Notes: generated from the sequence alone by a model not told the origin. A stretch of 38,513 nt of DNA from Paenibacillus kobensis NBRC 15729 (GCF_004000825.1 NZ_BILZ01000055.1:1-38513); one strand, 5' to 3'. Counted from the first letter of the stretch, positions 25,533-35,751 are shown. A program made the numbers and translations.

Positions 25533-25784
25533 TTATTCCCCTCTATCCTCGTTTGTAGGAGCAAACGGTTTTCTCTGCACGCCTTGCTCAGTCTCGATCA
25601 GCAGCTCAATCCGCCGCTCGACGAGCTCCAGCTTGCTGCCGCACAATTGAGACAACCGCATGCCTTCCTGGAACAGATCGATCGCCGTTTCAAGCGGAAC
25701 GTCGCCGTTCTCCAACTGCGATACGATACGTTCCAGTTTATTCATTGCTTCCTCGAACGACAGCTGCTGTTCATTTGTTTCCAT
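25533..25784 (-). CDS. xseB: Exodeoxyribonuclease VII small subunit
   Basis: An 83-residue helical protein that coats the XseA arm in exonuclease VII. The family pattern LSFEEAMNKLERIVSQLENGDVPLE... is clear, split here as LSFEEAMNKLE then IVSQLENGDVPL and LFQEGMRLSQLC. The ATG at 25784 follows AGGTGATG and overlaps the end of xseA by 14 bases, which couples subunit synthesis. An earlier ATG or GTG a few codons upstream is possible. Confidence 0.93.
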   Translation of the reverse strand: METNEQQLSFEEAMNKLERIVSQLENGDVPLETAIDLFQEGMRLSQLCGSKLELVERRIELLIETEQGVQRKPFAPTNEDRGE

Positions 25785-27138
25785 CGTTCTCATCACCTCG
25801 TATCGACCAAATGTGGCAGTCCAATTGACCGTCTGTCAGTTGAACCTTTATTAGATCTCCCGGCTGCACTTCGCTAACGGTACGTATCAGCTTGCGCTCG
25901 TTCTCGTCGTACACAAGACTGTATCCGCGTGCCATAACTTTAAGCGGACTTAATGCATCCAACTGCCTGATCGACGATGCGAGCTGCTGTCTCCGATCCT
26001 TCAACTGCATGGCCATCGCCGATTCCAGCCGCTTGGCCAGCATTGTCCGCTTCTCCGAAGCCGCATGGGCAGTATGGCCTGGGTGTTGAGCGCTCAGCGC
26101 TGTCTTCAACCTCATAAGCCGTTCGCGTCCTCGCTCCGCCTTCCGGCCTGCAAGCGTTGTTAACCTTTCCTGCAGCCTGTCGAGTCGCTGCGCCTGATCC
26201 AGCAAATAGCGGCGCGGATGAACGAAGAATGGCGATCTTCTTACCCGTTCCAGCTTCTCGCGGCGGATGCGGACCTGATGCTGCACCGCTTGAACGAGCC
26301 GTTGCTCCGTCCTCTCCAAATGCCGCTGCAACTCACCGATATGCGGAACTGCAAGTTCGGCGGCCGCTGTTGGCGTAGCTGCCCGAAGATCAGCAACAAA
26401 ATCAGCAATCGTAAAATCCGTCTCATGGCCGACGGCCGATATGACAGGAATGGCGGATTCGGCAATCGCCCGTGCGACCGCCTCTTCGTTAAACGCCCAC
26501 AATTCTTCCAGCGATCCGCCGCCGCGCCCTACAATTAATACGTCAGTCTCCGCAATTCGGTTCATAAATTCGATCGCTTTAACGATCGATGGAGCCGCGC
26601 CTGTACCTTGAACGAGTACAGGACATACGATGACGGGCACCGACGGATGCCGCCGTTGAAGCGTAATAATGACGTCCCGAACCGCCGCGCCTGTCGGCGA
26701 AGTAATGACGCCTATCGCGCGCGGAAACTTGGGAATAGGCCGCTTGCGCGTCTGCTCGAACAGCCCCTCGCCTTCCAGCTTCTTCTTCAACTGCTCGTAA
26801 GCCAGATACAAGCTGCCGATTCCGTCCGGCTGCATGGCCGTCACATAAAATTGATAATTTCCGTCACGCTCGTAGACCGACACGTTGCCTCTTGCGATAA
26901 CTTTCGTGCCTTCCTTCGGAATAAACGGGAGGCTTCGATTATGAGAGGCGAACATAATGCATTTTAACCGGCTGTCGCTGTCTTTAAGCGTGAAGTACAT
27001 ATGGCCGCTGGAATGGTGGGTAAAGTTCGATATTTCGCCTCGCAGCCAAATATCGCCAAGAAGATGGTCTGATTCCAGCTTCAACTTTATGTAACGGTTC
27101 AGTTCCTTAATCGAATAGATGCGCGGGGCATTCGCCAT
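25771..27138 (-). CDS. xseA: Exodeoxyribonuclease VII large subunit
   Basis: The 455-residue catalytic subunit of exonuclease VII, which degrades single-stranded DNA from both ends. It has an N-terminal OB fold (about 1-100, with LRGEISNFTHHSSGHMYFTLKD), the catalytic domain (about 130-330, with GVITSPTGAAVRD, VGRGGGSLEELWAFN and GHETDFTIADFVADLRA), and a coiled-coil arm toward the C-terminus. The ATG at 27138 follows GGAGTG at eight bases; an earlier GTG overlaps the folD stop and lies too near that site. Confidence 0.95.
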   Translation of the reverse strand: MANAPRIYSIKELNRYIKLKLESDHLLGDIWLRGEISNFTHHSSGHMYFTLKDSDSRLKCIMFASHNRSLPFIPKEGTKVIARGNVSVYERDGNYQFYVTAMQPDGIGSLYLAYEQLKKKLEGEGLFEQTRKRPIPKFPRAIGVITSPTGAAVRDVIITLQRRHPSVPVIVCPVLVQGTGAAPSIVKAIEFMNRIAETDVLIVGRGGGSLEELWAFNEEAVARAIAESAIPVISAVGHETDFTIADFVADLRAATPTAAAELAVPHIGELQRHLERTEQRLVQAVQHQVRIRREKLERVRRSPFFVHPRRYLLDQAQRLDRLQERLTTLAGRKAERGRERLMRLKTALSAQHPGHTAHAASEKRTMLAKRLESAMAMQLKDRRQQLASSIRQLDALSPLKVMARGYSLVYDENERKLIRTVSEVQPGDLIKVQLTDGQLDCHIWSIRGDENDGNK

Positions 27139-27143
27139 ACGCG

Positions 27144-28004
27144 TCACACTCCGATTCCGTGTGCTTTCTTAGCCGCTTTCAGCGTGTTCTGCATCAGCAT
27201 CGTAATCGTCATAGGTCCTACGCCGCCTGGAACTGGCGTAATCGCGCCAGCCGTCTCAAGGCAATCCTCATAATTAACGTCGCCGACAAGTTTCTTATCC
27301 GCCAGACGGTTAATGCCAACGTCGATCACGACCGCACCTGGTTTCACATATGAAGCGTCGATTGCTTCCGGCTTGCCGATAGCAGCGACAAGAATGTCTG
27401 CTTGTTTCGCGATTTCTTTCAAGTTCGCCGTCCGCGAATGCGTGATCGTAACCGTTGCATTCTCGCGAAGAAGCAGACTTGCTACAGGCTTGCCGACGAT
27501 ATTGCTCCGGCCGATGACGACCGCATGCTTGCCTGCGATATCCGTTCCGGAACGTTTAATCAGCTCGATTACGCCTGCTGGCGTGCACGGAAGCAGGCTG
27601 TCGTCGCCAATGACGAGATTGCCTACACTCTCCGGATGGAAACCGTCAACGTCCTTATCGACCGAAATTGCATCGATAACCGCCTTCTCGTTAATATGCT
27701 TTGGCAAAGGCAACTGAACGAGGATCCCATTAATTGTCGTCTGATTGTTAAGACGATCGATAAGGGAAAGAAGTTCTTCCTCGGACGCATCTGCGCTCAG
27801 CCGGTGTACTTCGGAATAAAAACCGAGCTGTTGGCATGCTTTCTCCTTGCTGCCTACATAGACTTTGGAAGCCGGATCTTCGCCGACAAGTACGACAGCG
27901 AGCCCTGGCACGATGCCTTGCTGCTGAAGCTTAGCCGTCTCTGCTTTTACTTCCTCGCGAATTTGATCCGAAATCGCTTTGCCGTTAATAATTTGCGCTG
28001 TCAT
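27144..28004 (-). CDS. folD: Methylenetetrahydrofolate dehydrogenase/cyclohydrolase
   Basis: A 286-residue bifunctional enzyme that turns 5,10-methylene- into 10-formyl-tetrahydrofolate. The catalytic region [12 protein letters not shown] includes the Tyr and Lys of the active site, [10 protein letters not shown] and [13 protein letters not shown] follow, and the NADP-binding fold has [18 protein letters not shown]. The end [14 protein letters not shown] is typical. The ATG at 28004 follows GGGAGCGGGAACCAAT. It lies 38 bases after nusB. Confidence 0.97.
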   Translation of the reverse strand: MTAQIINGKAISDQIREEVKAETAKLQQQGIVPGLAVVLVGEDPASKVYVGSKEKACQQLGFYSEVHRLSADASEEELLSLIDRLNNQTTINGILVQLPLPKHINEKAVIDAISVDKDVDGFHPESVGNLVIGDDSLLPCTPAGVIELIKRSGTDIAGKHAVVIGRSNIVGKPVASLLLRENATVTITHSRTANLKEIAKQADILVAAIGKPEAIDASYVKPGAVVIDVGINRLADKKLVGDVNYEDCLETAGAITPVPGGVGPMTITMLMQNTLKAAKKAHGIGV

Positions 28005-28042
28005 ATTGGTTCCCGCTCCCTTATATCTATATCGTAATCTGA

Positions 28043-28495
28043 TTATTGATTAGACTTCAAATCGTTCATCGCGCCAATCAGCTTGCCTAGAACACCGTTG
28101 ACGAACTTGCCGGACTCGTCCGTGCCGAAATGCTTCGCAAGCTCGATCGCTTCGTTAATAGCCGCTTTAGGCGGTACGTCTTCCCGGAACACCATCTCGT
28201 AACAAGCGAGGCGAAGCACCTGCTTGTCCACACGCGACAACCGGTCAACCTGCCAACCCGTCAAATACTGCTGCAGCATGCCGTCAATCGCCGCCTTGCG
28301 CTCAATCACACCGAGTACAAGCTCACGTGTATAGGCATCTACCTTTTTCGCTTCCTCAGGCTGCGCTCCCAGCTCATTATCTTGTTGGCGCGCTTCCTCC
28401 ATGAGCATATTAACCGCTTCTTCGGCCGATACCTCGTTCATTTCGATCTGGTACAAGCTCGATACTGCTATTTCCCGTGCAAGTCTTCGTTTCAT
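28043..28495 (-). CDS. nusB: Transcription antitermination factor NusB
   Basis: A 150-residue all-helical protein that with NusE (ribosomal protein S10) binds boxA RNA and keeps rRNA transcription processive. Recognisable parts are [19 protein letters not shown], the middle [21 protein letters not shown] and the end [18 protein letters not shown]...[10 protein letters not shown]. The ATG at 28495 follows GAAGGAGGCCCC. The leader holds two hairpins and a TATAAT, so nusB may start its own transcript running into folD and the genes beyond. Confidence 0.95.
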   Translation of the reverse strand: MKRRLAREIAVSSLYQIEMNEVSAEEAVNMLMEEARQQDNELGAQPEEAKKVDAYTRELVLGVIERKAAIDGMLQQYLTGWQVDRLSRVDKQVLRLACYEMVFREDVPPKAAINEAIELAKHFGTDESGKFVNGVLGKLIGAMNDLKSNQ

Positions 28496-28541
28496 GGGGC
28501 CTCCTTCAACTTCGTCGTAAACAACAAAAACTTATTCAAGC

Positions 28542-28547
28542 ATTATA
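28542..28547 (-). promoter_or_regulatory. Possible -10 element for nusB
   Basis: TATAAT on the minus strand, about 45 bases upstream of the nusB start, within TATATATAAT. I see no good -35 at the usual distance. Confidence 0.35.
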
Positions 28548-28583
28548 TATAGAATGGGCAATCGTGCTTCTGAACATGAGAAA

Positions 28584-28629
28584 ACCTCTGCCTTGGCCAC
28601 TTGAAGCTACATCGGCCGTGTTCAGAGGT
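28584..28629 (-). terminator. Hairpin with T-tail in the nusB leader
   Basis: ACCTCTG (28584-28590) pairs with CAGAGGT (28623-28629), with an inner GGCC pair, and TTTTC follows on the minus strand. It most likely ends the asp23-amaP-DUF2273 transcript. Confidence 0.6.
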
Positions 28630-28704
28630 ACGTTTCGTCGCCTGCCGGGACAATACCGCCAGTCGCATGTCTCTTAACAATTAGTCTGTGCGGACAAAAC
28701 CTAT

Positions 28705-28768
28705 GATCTCCTCCCTGCTCCAAAGCGACAGCATCAATGTGCTAAGCTTCCGGAGTACGGAGGAGACC
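28705..28768. repeat. Imperfect 17-bp inverted repeat after the DUF2273 gene
   Basis: GATCTCCTCCCTGCTCC (28705-28721) is nearly complementary to 28752-28768, with three or four mismatches. It begins just after the DUF2273 stop. It could be a weak terminator or a structured leader. Confidence 0.5.
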
Positions 28769-28774
28769 ACAGGG

Positions 28775-29014
28775 CTACCGGAAAGGACGCTGGCGGCCGA
28801 TCCATCGTTCCATCCACTCCGCTACACGGTTCCATGGAAGAAGCAGGCTCTCGCCTGACTCCAATCGTTTGCCGACAGCATATCCGACACAAATCAAAAA
28901 GGCAAATACGAGCATGTCCCAAAATCCGGCGATCAAATAGACGATTCCGAGCACGAAGCCGACAGCTGCTCCGGCTATTCTGCCCCCATAATCGCTAAGC
29001 CATTGCTTCCACAT
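28775..29014 (-). CDS. DUF2273 small membrane protein
   Basis: A 79-residue protein of the DUF2273 type, with two adjacent hydrophobic spans (about 10-28 and 31-48) and a C-terminal part rich in Trp and Arg. Such genes usually accompany asp23 and amaP, as here. The ATG at 29014 follows GAGGTGAGCTTGCCCA, 15 bases after amaP, so the two should be co-transcribed. Function is not established; it probably belongs with the membrane-bound Asp23 assembly. Confidence 0.8.
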   Translation of the reverse strand: MWKQWLSDYGGRIAGAAVGFVLGIVYLIAGFWDMLVFAFLICVGYAVGKRLESGESLLLPWNRVAEWMERWIGRQRPFR

Positions 29015-29029
29015 TGGGCAAGCTCACCT

Positions 29030-29593
29030 CTATTCTACGCGGCTTTTGAATGCGGGTGTTTGTACCACATTCGCAACGAATACCGATACACCGGCAACCG
29101 GAATACCGGTAATCTCCTCGATATGAGATTTAACCGAGCGTTGAATATCTTCCGTAAGCGTTGGAATCGAAGTTTCGCCGTCCACTACGGTACGAATGAT
29201 AATATCAAGTCCGGCTTCCGACACCCGGATACGCGCACGCAAATCTTTCAGGCCGCGCTGCCGAGATGCCGCTTTCAATGCTAAATTCTCGACCGTTTCC
29301 ATCGAGATACGAACATCGCCGTGCTCATTGCGTTGATCAATCGATTGCGCCGAACCGCCGGTCCGCTTCACCGAAATGAAGAACAGTCGAAGGCTGATCA
29401 AAAACATGACGACGGCAATAATAACGGCTGTCAACTGAAGCCATGGCATATCGTCGTCATACAGGCTGCGCACGCCGTCTAGTGTCGACTGCTCCGGAAT
29501 CCATTGAAGCCCGAGGCAAAATAATCCAATCGATGCGGCACCTACTACAATGCTGTATAAGAAAAGCAATAGCTTGTCCATTACTCTGACCAA
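29030..29593 (-). CDS. amaP: AmaP, membrane anchor for Asp23
   Basis: A 187-residue protein of the alkaline-shock-response membrane anchor family. Two membrane spans (about 6-30 and 50-74) form a hairpin, and the C-terminal part is an Asp23-like fold (VENLALKAASRQRGLKDLRARI...). In Staphylococcus AmaP tethers Asp23 beneath the membrane. The TTG at 29593 is chosen because AGGAGG lies eight bases upstream; the ATG four codons later has no site, and the longer open frame crosses the hairpin at 29624-29669. Confidence 0.82.
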   Translation of the reverse strand: MVRVMDKLLLFLYSIVVGAASIGLFCLGLQWIPEQSTLDGVRSLYDDDMPWLQLTAVIIAVVMFLISLRLFFISVKRTGGSAQSIDQRNEHGDVRISMETVENLALKAASRQRGLKDLRARIRVSEAGLDIIIRTVVDGETSIPTLTEDIQRSVKSHIEEITGIPVAGVSVFVANVVQTPAFKSRVE

Positions 29594-29623
29594 CGTAAAT
29601 GCCTCCTCCGGCATGACGGAATG

Positions 29624-29669
29624 AAAACCCCCTTGCGTTGAGCGGCACGCCCGATCACGAGGGGGTTTT
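29624..29669 (-). terminator. Hairpin between asp23 and amaP
   Basis: AAAACCCCCTTG (29624-29635) pairs with CGAGGGGGTTTT (29658-29669) with one mismatch, leaving TTTT on either strand. Its place inside a gene cluster suggests partial termination that makes Asp23 more abundant than AmaP. Confidence 0.65.
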
Positions 29670-29708
29670 GTACGATCTTGCCGATCCGCGCGCACGCGGC
29701 TCGAACAA

Positions 29709-30116
29709 CTATTTCACCCGCTGATATGCGTCTTCTTCATCCGCTTTGTCTAACGCCTTGAAGTGAACGTCATGGATATGAACGTTAACTTCTACGACAT
29801 GAAGCCCTGTCATCGTCTCGATGGAACGCTTGACGTTGCGCTGAATGTCAGATGCGATATCCGGAATGCGGTTGCCGAATTCCACAATGATCGATACGTC
29901 TACTGCAGCTTCGCGCTGTCCAACTTCGACCTTGACGCCCTTCGATAAGTTCTTCCGTCCTAGCAGCTCGGCGATACCGCCAGCGAAGCCGCCGCTCATC
30001 CCAGCAACTCCCTGCACTTCAACAGTCGCCAATCCGGCGATGACCTCGATAACTTCAGGCGCGATCTGAATACTTCCCATCTCTGTCCGCTCATAATCAG
30101 CAGCAATTGTACTCAT
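29709..30116 (-). CDS. Asp23/Gls24 family protein (YqhY-like)
   Basis: A 135-residue Asp23-family protein, as YqhY of B. subtilis, which is also encoded next to accBC. Family segments are IQIAPEVIEVIAGLATVEV, GVAGMSGGFAGGIAELLG, and VNVHIHDVHF near the end. In B. subtilis loss of YqhY provokes suppressor mutations in acetyl-CoA carboxylase genes, so a link to fatty acid synthesis is plausible; amaP next door also implies a membrane-bound stress role. The ATG at 30116 follows AGGGAGGTG at 11 bases. It has its own promoter. Confidence 0.9.
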   Translation of the reverse strand: MSTIAADYERTEMGSIQIAPEVIEVIAGLATVEVQGVAGMSGGFAGGIAELLGRKNLSKGVKVEVGQREAAVDVSIIVEFGNRIPDIASDIQRNVKRSIETMTGLHVVEVNVHIHDVHFKALDKADEEDAYQRVK

Positions 30117-30150
30117 AAATCGTCTACACCTCCCTTATAGTCGAGCGCAT

Positions 30151-30171
30151 CTCCGGGCTCTTAAGCCGGAG
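30151..30171 (-). promoter_or_regulatory. Leader hairpin of asp23
   Basis: CTCCGG (30151-30156) and CCGGAG (30166-30171), extended by GCT/AGC, form a short stable stem in the roughly 70-base leader, shortly before the ribosome binding site. Confidence 0.45.
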
Positions 30172-30194
30172 GCTTATCCGCTTCTAATCTCTAT

Positions 30195-30223
30195 ACTATA
30201 ACATCAGGCCGGATTTATGACAA
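30195..30223 (-). promoter_or_regulatory. Sigma-A promoter for asp23-amaP-DUF2273
   Basis: TTGTCA (30218-30223) and TATAGT (30195-30200) with 17-base spacing on the minus strand, right after accC. Confidence 0.75.
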
Positions 30224-30249
30224 ACCTGGCCAATTCGTAAAGCAAGCTG

Positions 30250-31623
<1,374 letters not shown>

Positions 31624-31657
31624 GTGGAAACCCCTTTCAGAAGCGATATGGCGTCAC

Positions 31658-32143
31658 TTATTCCGGCTTGACGAGGAACAGCGGCTGGCCGAACTCGACC
31701 AATTGTCCGTTCTCAACAAGCACTTCGACGATCTCGCCGCGAACTTCCGCTTCGATTTCGTTCATCAGCTTCATCGCTTCCAAAATACAAACAACCGTCT
31801 TGTCGGAAACGCGTGCGCCCTTCTGTACGAACGGTGCGGAGTCCGGCGTAGGTGCTGAATAGAACGTGCCAACCATCGGCGATACGATCTTATGTAGGTT
31901 ATCTTGTGCTGCGGGCGCAGATGCCGCGGCAGGTTGGGAAGCGGCTGGCGCAGCTGCAGGAACAGCAACTGGCGCAGGTGCAAAGACTTGCGCGACAGGA
32001 GCAGCAGCTTGAACCGTTACAACTTCAGGCTTGCCCGGTTTGCGGATAAGAAGACGCGTGCCTTCGTTCTCAATCTCCAGCTCGTGCACAGAGGTTTGGT
32101 CGATCAATTTAATCAATTCTTTTATCTCGTTCAGTTTGAACAT
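31658..32143 (-). CDS. accB: Biotin carboxyl carrier protein
   Basis: A 161-residue carrier for the activated carboxyl group. The C-terminal biotinyl domain (about 85-160) has Lys125 in EAMKLMNE as biotin site. The N-terminal dimerisation part ([19 protein letters not shown]) is joined by an Ala/Pro-rich linker (about 46-80). The ATG at 32143 follows AAGGAGTGAATCATTCGG. First gene of the accBC operon, separated from spoIIIAH by a terminator. Confidence 0.97.
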   Translation of the reverse strand: MFKLNEIKELIKLIDQTSVHELEIENEGTRLLIRKPGKPEVVTVQAAAPVAQVFAPAPVAVPAAAPAASQPAAASAPAAQDNLHKIVSPMVGTFYSAPTPDSAPFVQKGARVSDKTVVCILEAMKLMNEIEAEVRGEIVEVLVENGQLVEFGQPLFLVKPE

Positions 32144-32248
32144 CCGAATGATTCACTCCTTCATACAAGTAACGAAGCTTGTCCGCTTCGATCCCGCGGT
32201 ACGGTTAACGTACAGGGAAGAATGCCAATTGTTGCCCATAACGTTTGT

Positions 32249-32277
32249 ATTATAGCATAAACCTACCCGAACCAACA
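32249..32277 (-). promoter_or_regulatory. Extended -10 promoter for accBC
   Basis: TGCTATAAT on the minus strand (-10 at 32249-32254) is a perfect extended -10; the -35 (TGTTGG at 32272-32277) is weak. Confidence 0.65.
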
Positions 32278-32324
32278 TAGTTTTTCTGTCCGCATCCGGT
32301 TAGGTATTGCGAAACCGCATGCGC

Positions 32325-32365
32325 AAAAGCCCGCAGCAGAAGCATTTGCTTCCGCAGCGGGCTTT
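32325..32365 (-). terminator. Terminator of the spoIIIA operon
   Basis: AAAGCCCGC arms (32326-32334 and 32357-32365) extended through AGAAGC/GCTTCC give an 18-bp stem with one mismatch, a four-base loop and TTTTG on the minus strand. Confidence 0.85.
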
Positions 32366-32379
32366 CAATTGCCACTTAC

Positions 32380-33030
32380 TTATGGCACGTATTGCACTCT
32401 TACTTGTTCCGGCGCAACTTCAAGCGATTTGGTCACCATATCTACGATTTCGACAGCTTGGCTAGGTTCGAGACGCTCGCTTTGAACGACGACTTTGTAA
32501 TGGTCGCTCTCATCATCGACGACGGCGATCGGGAACAATTTGTTCAGTTGCTCTTCGAGCGCCGTTATTTTGTCCATCTTGTCTTCCAGGGCGTCGAGCT
32601 TCGTCAGCGCTTGGTTCGCTTCGTCGCTGCTCGCGTCCTTCGGATTCGAAATGACAGCCATCAGTTCATCCGACGCTTTGTTGTAGTTTTCCGTGCGCTT
32701 GTACTGCAGATCGGTGAAGATGTTGTTCGCTGCTGCCGTCACGCCTTGCGATTCGAGCATATCAATCGTCTTCTGGTCCTCTTCGCTGATGCCGTCCGCG
32801 TCTGCCGTCTGGCCGGTTGCTTTTCCTTCCACTTCGTTCACAACGATAGCGGAGCCGTCTTGGCCCGCCGTCGCTTCCGTCGCGCCTTGTACCGTTTGAT
32901 TCTGGGACCCTTCCGACGCAAGCTTGTTTGATGATGGATCCAGATCTTCCGTAAACAGATAGTAGGCGGACAGAATGACCATTAAGCTAAGCATCGATAC
33001 GAGCCAAATCGTTTGTCTTTTCGTGTTCAT
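32380..33030 (-). CDS. spoIIIAH: Stage III sporulation protein AH
   Basis: A 216-residue mother-cell membrane protein. One N-terminal span (about 8-26) precedes an acidic linker and a C-terminal ring-building domain related to the EscJ/PrgK family of type III secretion (about 105-216). In B. subtilis it meets forespore SpoIIQ across the intermembrane space, forming the channel or feeding tube needed for late forespore transcription. The ATG at 33030 follows GGGAGGGTG; the open frame continues six codons upstream. Last gene of the spoIIIA operon. spoIIQ is not in the window. Confidence 0.94.
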   Translation of the reverse strand: MNTKRQTIWLVSMLSLMVILSAYYLFTEDLDPSSNKLASEGSQNQTVQGATEATAGQDGSAIVVNEVEGKATGQTADADGISEEDQKTIDMLESQGVTAAANNIFTDLQYKRTENYNKASDELMAVISNPKDASSDEANQALTKLDALEDKMDKITALEEQLNKLFPIAVVDDESDHYKVVVQSERLEPSQAVEIVDMVTKSLEVAPEQVRVQYVP

Positions 33031-33068
33031 AGACGAACACCCTCCCATTCTTCCTCAAAATAATATGG

Positions 33069-33698
33069 TTATTGCTGCTTGCGAGGGACAATCGATATCC
33101 GGTTAACCGGAACGTTGATGCCCTTCTCGATCGCATCTTGAATCAATCTCTTGACCGTCGGATGCTCTGCCCCCTTAGCAACGACTAGAACACCGCTGAT
33201 ACGGGGTTTTATCTTCTTCGTGATGATCGGCGACTGGTCCCCCGATTTCTCGTACAGGACGACATTTCCGTTCTCGGTGACGGCGGTCAGATGCCGTTTG
33301 CCGCCATTCTTGTCGCTCTCGTCGTTTATTTGCTGCGTCTTCTGCGAATCGAGGGCGTAGATGACCTCCTCCGTCGATTCAACCGAAACGAGTACGTCTA
33401 CCGTTCCTACCCCAACGATCTTCTCCAAAATGTCCTTCAGCCGATTCTCAAGCGGTTGTTCGATGACAGCGAACTCGGAATCGTTATGGTGTGACGATAA
33501 TGCCGGCACATCTTCTGCCGGCGGCGCGGTCGGATTAGCTGTAGGCTCAACCCCGTCGAACGACAAATAGGAGTTTACGATCATTAATCCTGCGCCTAAG
33601 CAGCCGATCAGAAGCAGCCATCGCATTGTACGAATCCGCCTCGGACCTTTGGTGCCGCCGCCGATCGCCTTCTCTAGGCCGTCGAGCCATTTGGCCAC
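33069..33698 (-). CDS. spoIIIAG: Stage III sporulation protein AG
   Basis: A 209-residue membrane protein with one span (about 24-42) and a C-terminal ring-building domain (about 75-209), the family that makes the large ring of the SpoIIIA-SpoIIQ complex. The family-like stretch LKDILEKIVGVGTVDVLVSVEST is clear, and GVLVVAKGAEHPTVKRLI lies nearer the end. The GTG at 33698 follows GAAGGGGGATTATCG; the open frame upstream has no better start. Between spoIIIAF and AH in the operon. Confidence 0.94.
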   Translation of the reverse strand: MAKWLDGLEKAIGGGTKGPRRIRTMRWLLLIGCLGAGLMIVNSYLSFDGVEPTANPTAPPAEDVPALSSHHNDSEFAVIEQPLENRLKDILEKIVGVGTVDVLVSVESTEEVIYALDSQKTQQINDESDKNGGKRHLTAVTENGNVVLYEKSGDQSPIITKKIKPRISGVLVVAKGAEHPTVKRLIQDAIEKGINVPVNRISIVPRKQQ

Positions 33699-33740
33699 CG
33701 ATAATCCCCCTTCCCGCCGCATTCGGCAAAGTGTGCCTCA

Positions 33741-34439
33741 CTATGCGCCTGCCATCCTGATGTCAATGCGGTCAGCCGCAACTCCCCACCCTTGCCGCAG
33801 CGAGTGCTCGACTTCCGACTTCACCGCCGGTTCAACTGTCGGCTCGTCTTGGCCAGCGCCGCTGTCCGAAGTCTCCGCCGCAGGCATATCGAGCTGAACG
33901 GATACGTCTACTGCGATATCAATCGGAGCAATTTCAGTCTGATCTTGCGAGGAAGACGATGATCCGCTGTCCTTCGAGTCCGTATGATCATTCGGCTGAA
34001 GCGTAATTCGGACCGACTCAATCGACTTGCCGGCTGCGTCTAGCGTGACAACCGCCTTCGTCCCTTGTGTCTTTAGCCTAGTGTCAAGCTCCTGCTCCAT
34101 CGCTGCCGCGAGCTGGCGTTCGGCCAATGCCGAAGCTTGCCGCTGCTGTTCCCGGCTGATCCGCTCCGCTTCCTTCGTGATGTCCTGCAAGGTCGGCATT
34201 TCGGCATAGTGCTCAGCGCTTGCTTTGTCCCATGCGTTCATGCCCGCCTCTACCTTCTTGTTGAAGTCTCCTTGGAACACTTTCAGCAGAGGAGACAGAA
34301 TCGTCAGCAGAACGATAAGACCCACAACGAGCCTTGCATACCGCTGCATCGCTTTGTTCGGCAGCAGCAGATCGACGATCGCCGCCAGCAGGATGACGGT
34401 TATGATTTCTCTCAGCCAGCCGCTCAGCCAATCCAGCAT
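33741..34439 (-). CDS. spoIIIAF: Stage III sporulation protein AF
   Basis: A 232-residue protein with two closely spaced membrane spans at the N-terminus (about 8-28 and 37-55), then a charged helical stretch and a C-terminal domain with a ring-building-like fold in known homologues. A Ser/Asp-rich linker (about 155-170) interrupts the C-terminal half, longer than I would expect. The ATG at 34439 follows GGAGGAAGTCACT. Confidence 0.92.
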   Translation of the reverse strand: MLDWLSGWLREIITVILLAAIVDLLLPNKAMQRYARLVVGLIVLLTILSPLLKVFQGDFNKKVEAGMNAWDKASAEHYAEMPTLQDITKEAERISREQQRQASALAERQLAAAMEQELDTRLKTQGTKAVVTLDAAGKSIESVRITLQPNDHTDSKDSGSSSSSQDQTEIAPIDIAVDVSVQLDMPAAETSDSGAGQDEPTVEPAVKSEVEHSLRQGWGVAADRIDIRMAGA

Positions 34440-34472
34440 AGTGACTTCCTCCACGATCGGTTATAGGGACGG

Positions 34473-35747
34473 TCACCGCATCATGATCGCGGCATTGCCC
34501 GCTGTTAGAATGACGGTCACCGCCAGAAAAAACATGAGCGCGACAGCCGCTAGAGCGGCAAATACGTAAATCATTGTTTTGCCGATCGTCTGCAGACAGG
34601 CAGCGATCGGGCTCTCGCCGAGCGGCTGCATGACAGCAGCCGTGACGTTGTAGATCAGCGCCAGCGTCAGTATCTTAAGCGCAGGGAATGCGCACAGAAA
34701 GAGCAGAATGATGACGCCGGCAATGCCAACTGCATTTTTGACCAGCATCGAAGCGGAGATGACCGTGTCCGACGCATCCGAAAACATTTTGCCGACGACC
34801 GGTACGAAATTGCCTGCAACGAACTTAGCCGTGCGAAGCGTTACGCCATCCGTCAGCGCGCCAGTCGCTCCTTGTACCGAGATGACGCCGAGAAACAAAC
34901 TAACGAGCACGCCAAGCGTTCCGATGCCGATATTGCGAAGCAAGTTGGCAAGCTGCGTCACTTTGAACTTGTCCGTCAGCGCGCTTGCGATATGAAGCAC
35001 AGCCGAGAAGAACAGCAGCGGGAACACGATTGTATAGATCAACGTTCCAACCGCATGAATCATAAAAATGATGACCGGGTGCAGCACTGTCACCGTCGCT
35101 ATGCTGCCTACCGACGCAAGCAGCGTCAACAAGAGCGGCACCATCGCCATCATGAACTGGATCATTCCGCCGATCGCATCCTTGGCATAGCCGATTGCGA
35201 CGTTGAAGCTGTTCACAGCGATGACGATGAGAACCATATACGAAATGGCGTAGGCAACTTTGCTGACGGCATTGCGCTCGAACGCATTCTGCAGCGTCTC
35301 CAGGATGGAACTGAACACGGCAAGCAGAACGATCGTGACGAGCAACTTGCCGTTGTACAGCACTTCATGCAGCATATATTTCGCGAGTCCGCTCAGAACG
35401 GTCGTCAGCTTCAGCCCTTTCCCGCCCGGCATAATCATCTCCGCGAAGGACGGAAGATCGCGGTCCGGGAAATAACCGCCGTACTCGCTGACGAGCTTGC
35501 TCCAGTAATTCTCGATCGGATCCGTGTTAAGTCCAGCAGCCTGTTCTTCGGCAAGCTGTTCGGATAACCCGTTGTCTGAAGGAATCGCGCTGCTGTTACT
35601 TTGCGGAGGAGGAGCTCCACTTGTCGGTTCATTCGACCCGGCACTTGCGAATACTGCGTTCGACGCCGTCACGATGAGCCAAGTGAGCATCATTGCAACG
35701 AACAGTTTGCGGGCAGCGGACAAATTCTTCATGCTCATCATCGTCAT
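34473..35747 (-). CDS. spoIIIAE: Stage III sporulation protein AE
   Basis: A 424-residue polytopic membrane protein. A probable signal peptide (about 1-36, ending near VFASA) is followed by a Ser/Pro-rich segment and then about seven membrane spans from residue 130 onward, with FVAGNFVPVVGKMFSDASDTV as a recognisable family region. It is thought to form part of the SpoIIIA export machinery. The ATG at 35747 follows GGGAGGTTGAGCCG and lies four bases after the spoIIIAD stop. Confidence 0.95.
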   Translation of the reverse strand: MTMMSMKNLSAARKLFVAMMLTWLIVTASNAVFASAGSNEPTSGAPPPQSNSSAIPSDNGLSEQLAEEQAAGLNTDPIENYWSKLVSEYGGYFPDRDLPSFAEMIMPGGKGLKLTTVLSGLAKYMLHEVLYNGKLLVTIVLLAVFSSILETLQNAFERNAVSKVAYAISYMVLIVIAVNSFNVAIGYAKDAIGGMIQFMMAMVPLLLTLLASVGSIATVTVLHPVIIFMIHAVGTLIYTIVFPLLFFSAVLHIASALTDKFKVTQLANLLRNIGIGTLGVLVSLFLGVISVQGATGALTDGVTLRTAKFVAGNFVPVVGKMFSDASDTVISASMLVKNAVGIAGVIILLFLCAFPALKILTLALIYNVTAAVMQPLGESPIAACLQTIGKTMIYVFAALAAVALMFFLAVTVILTAGNAAIMMR

Positions 35748-35751
35748 CGGC

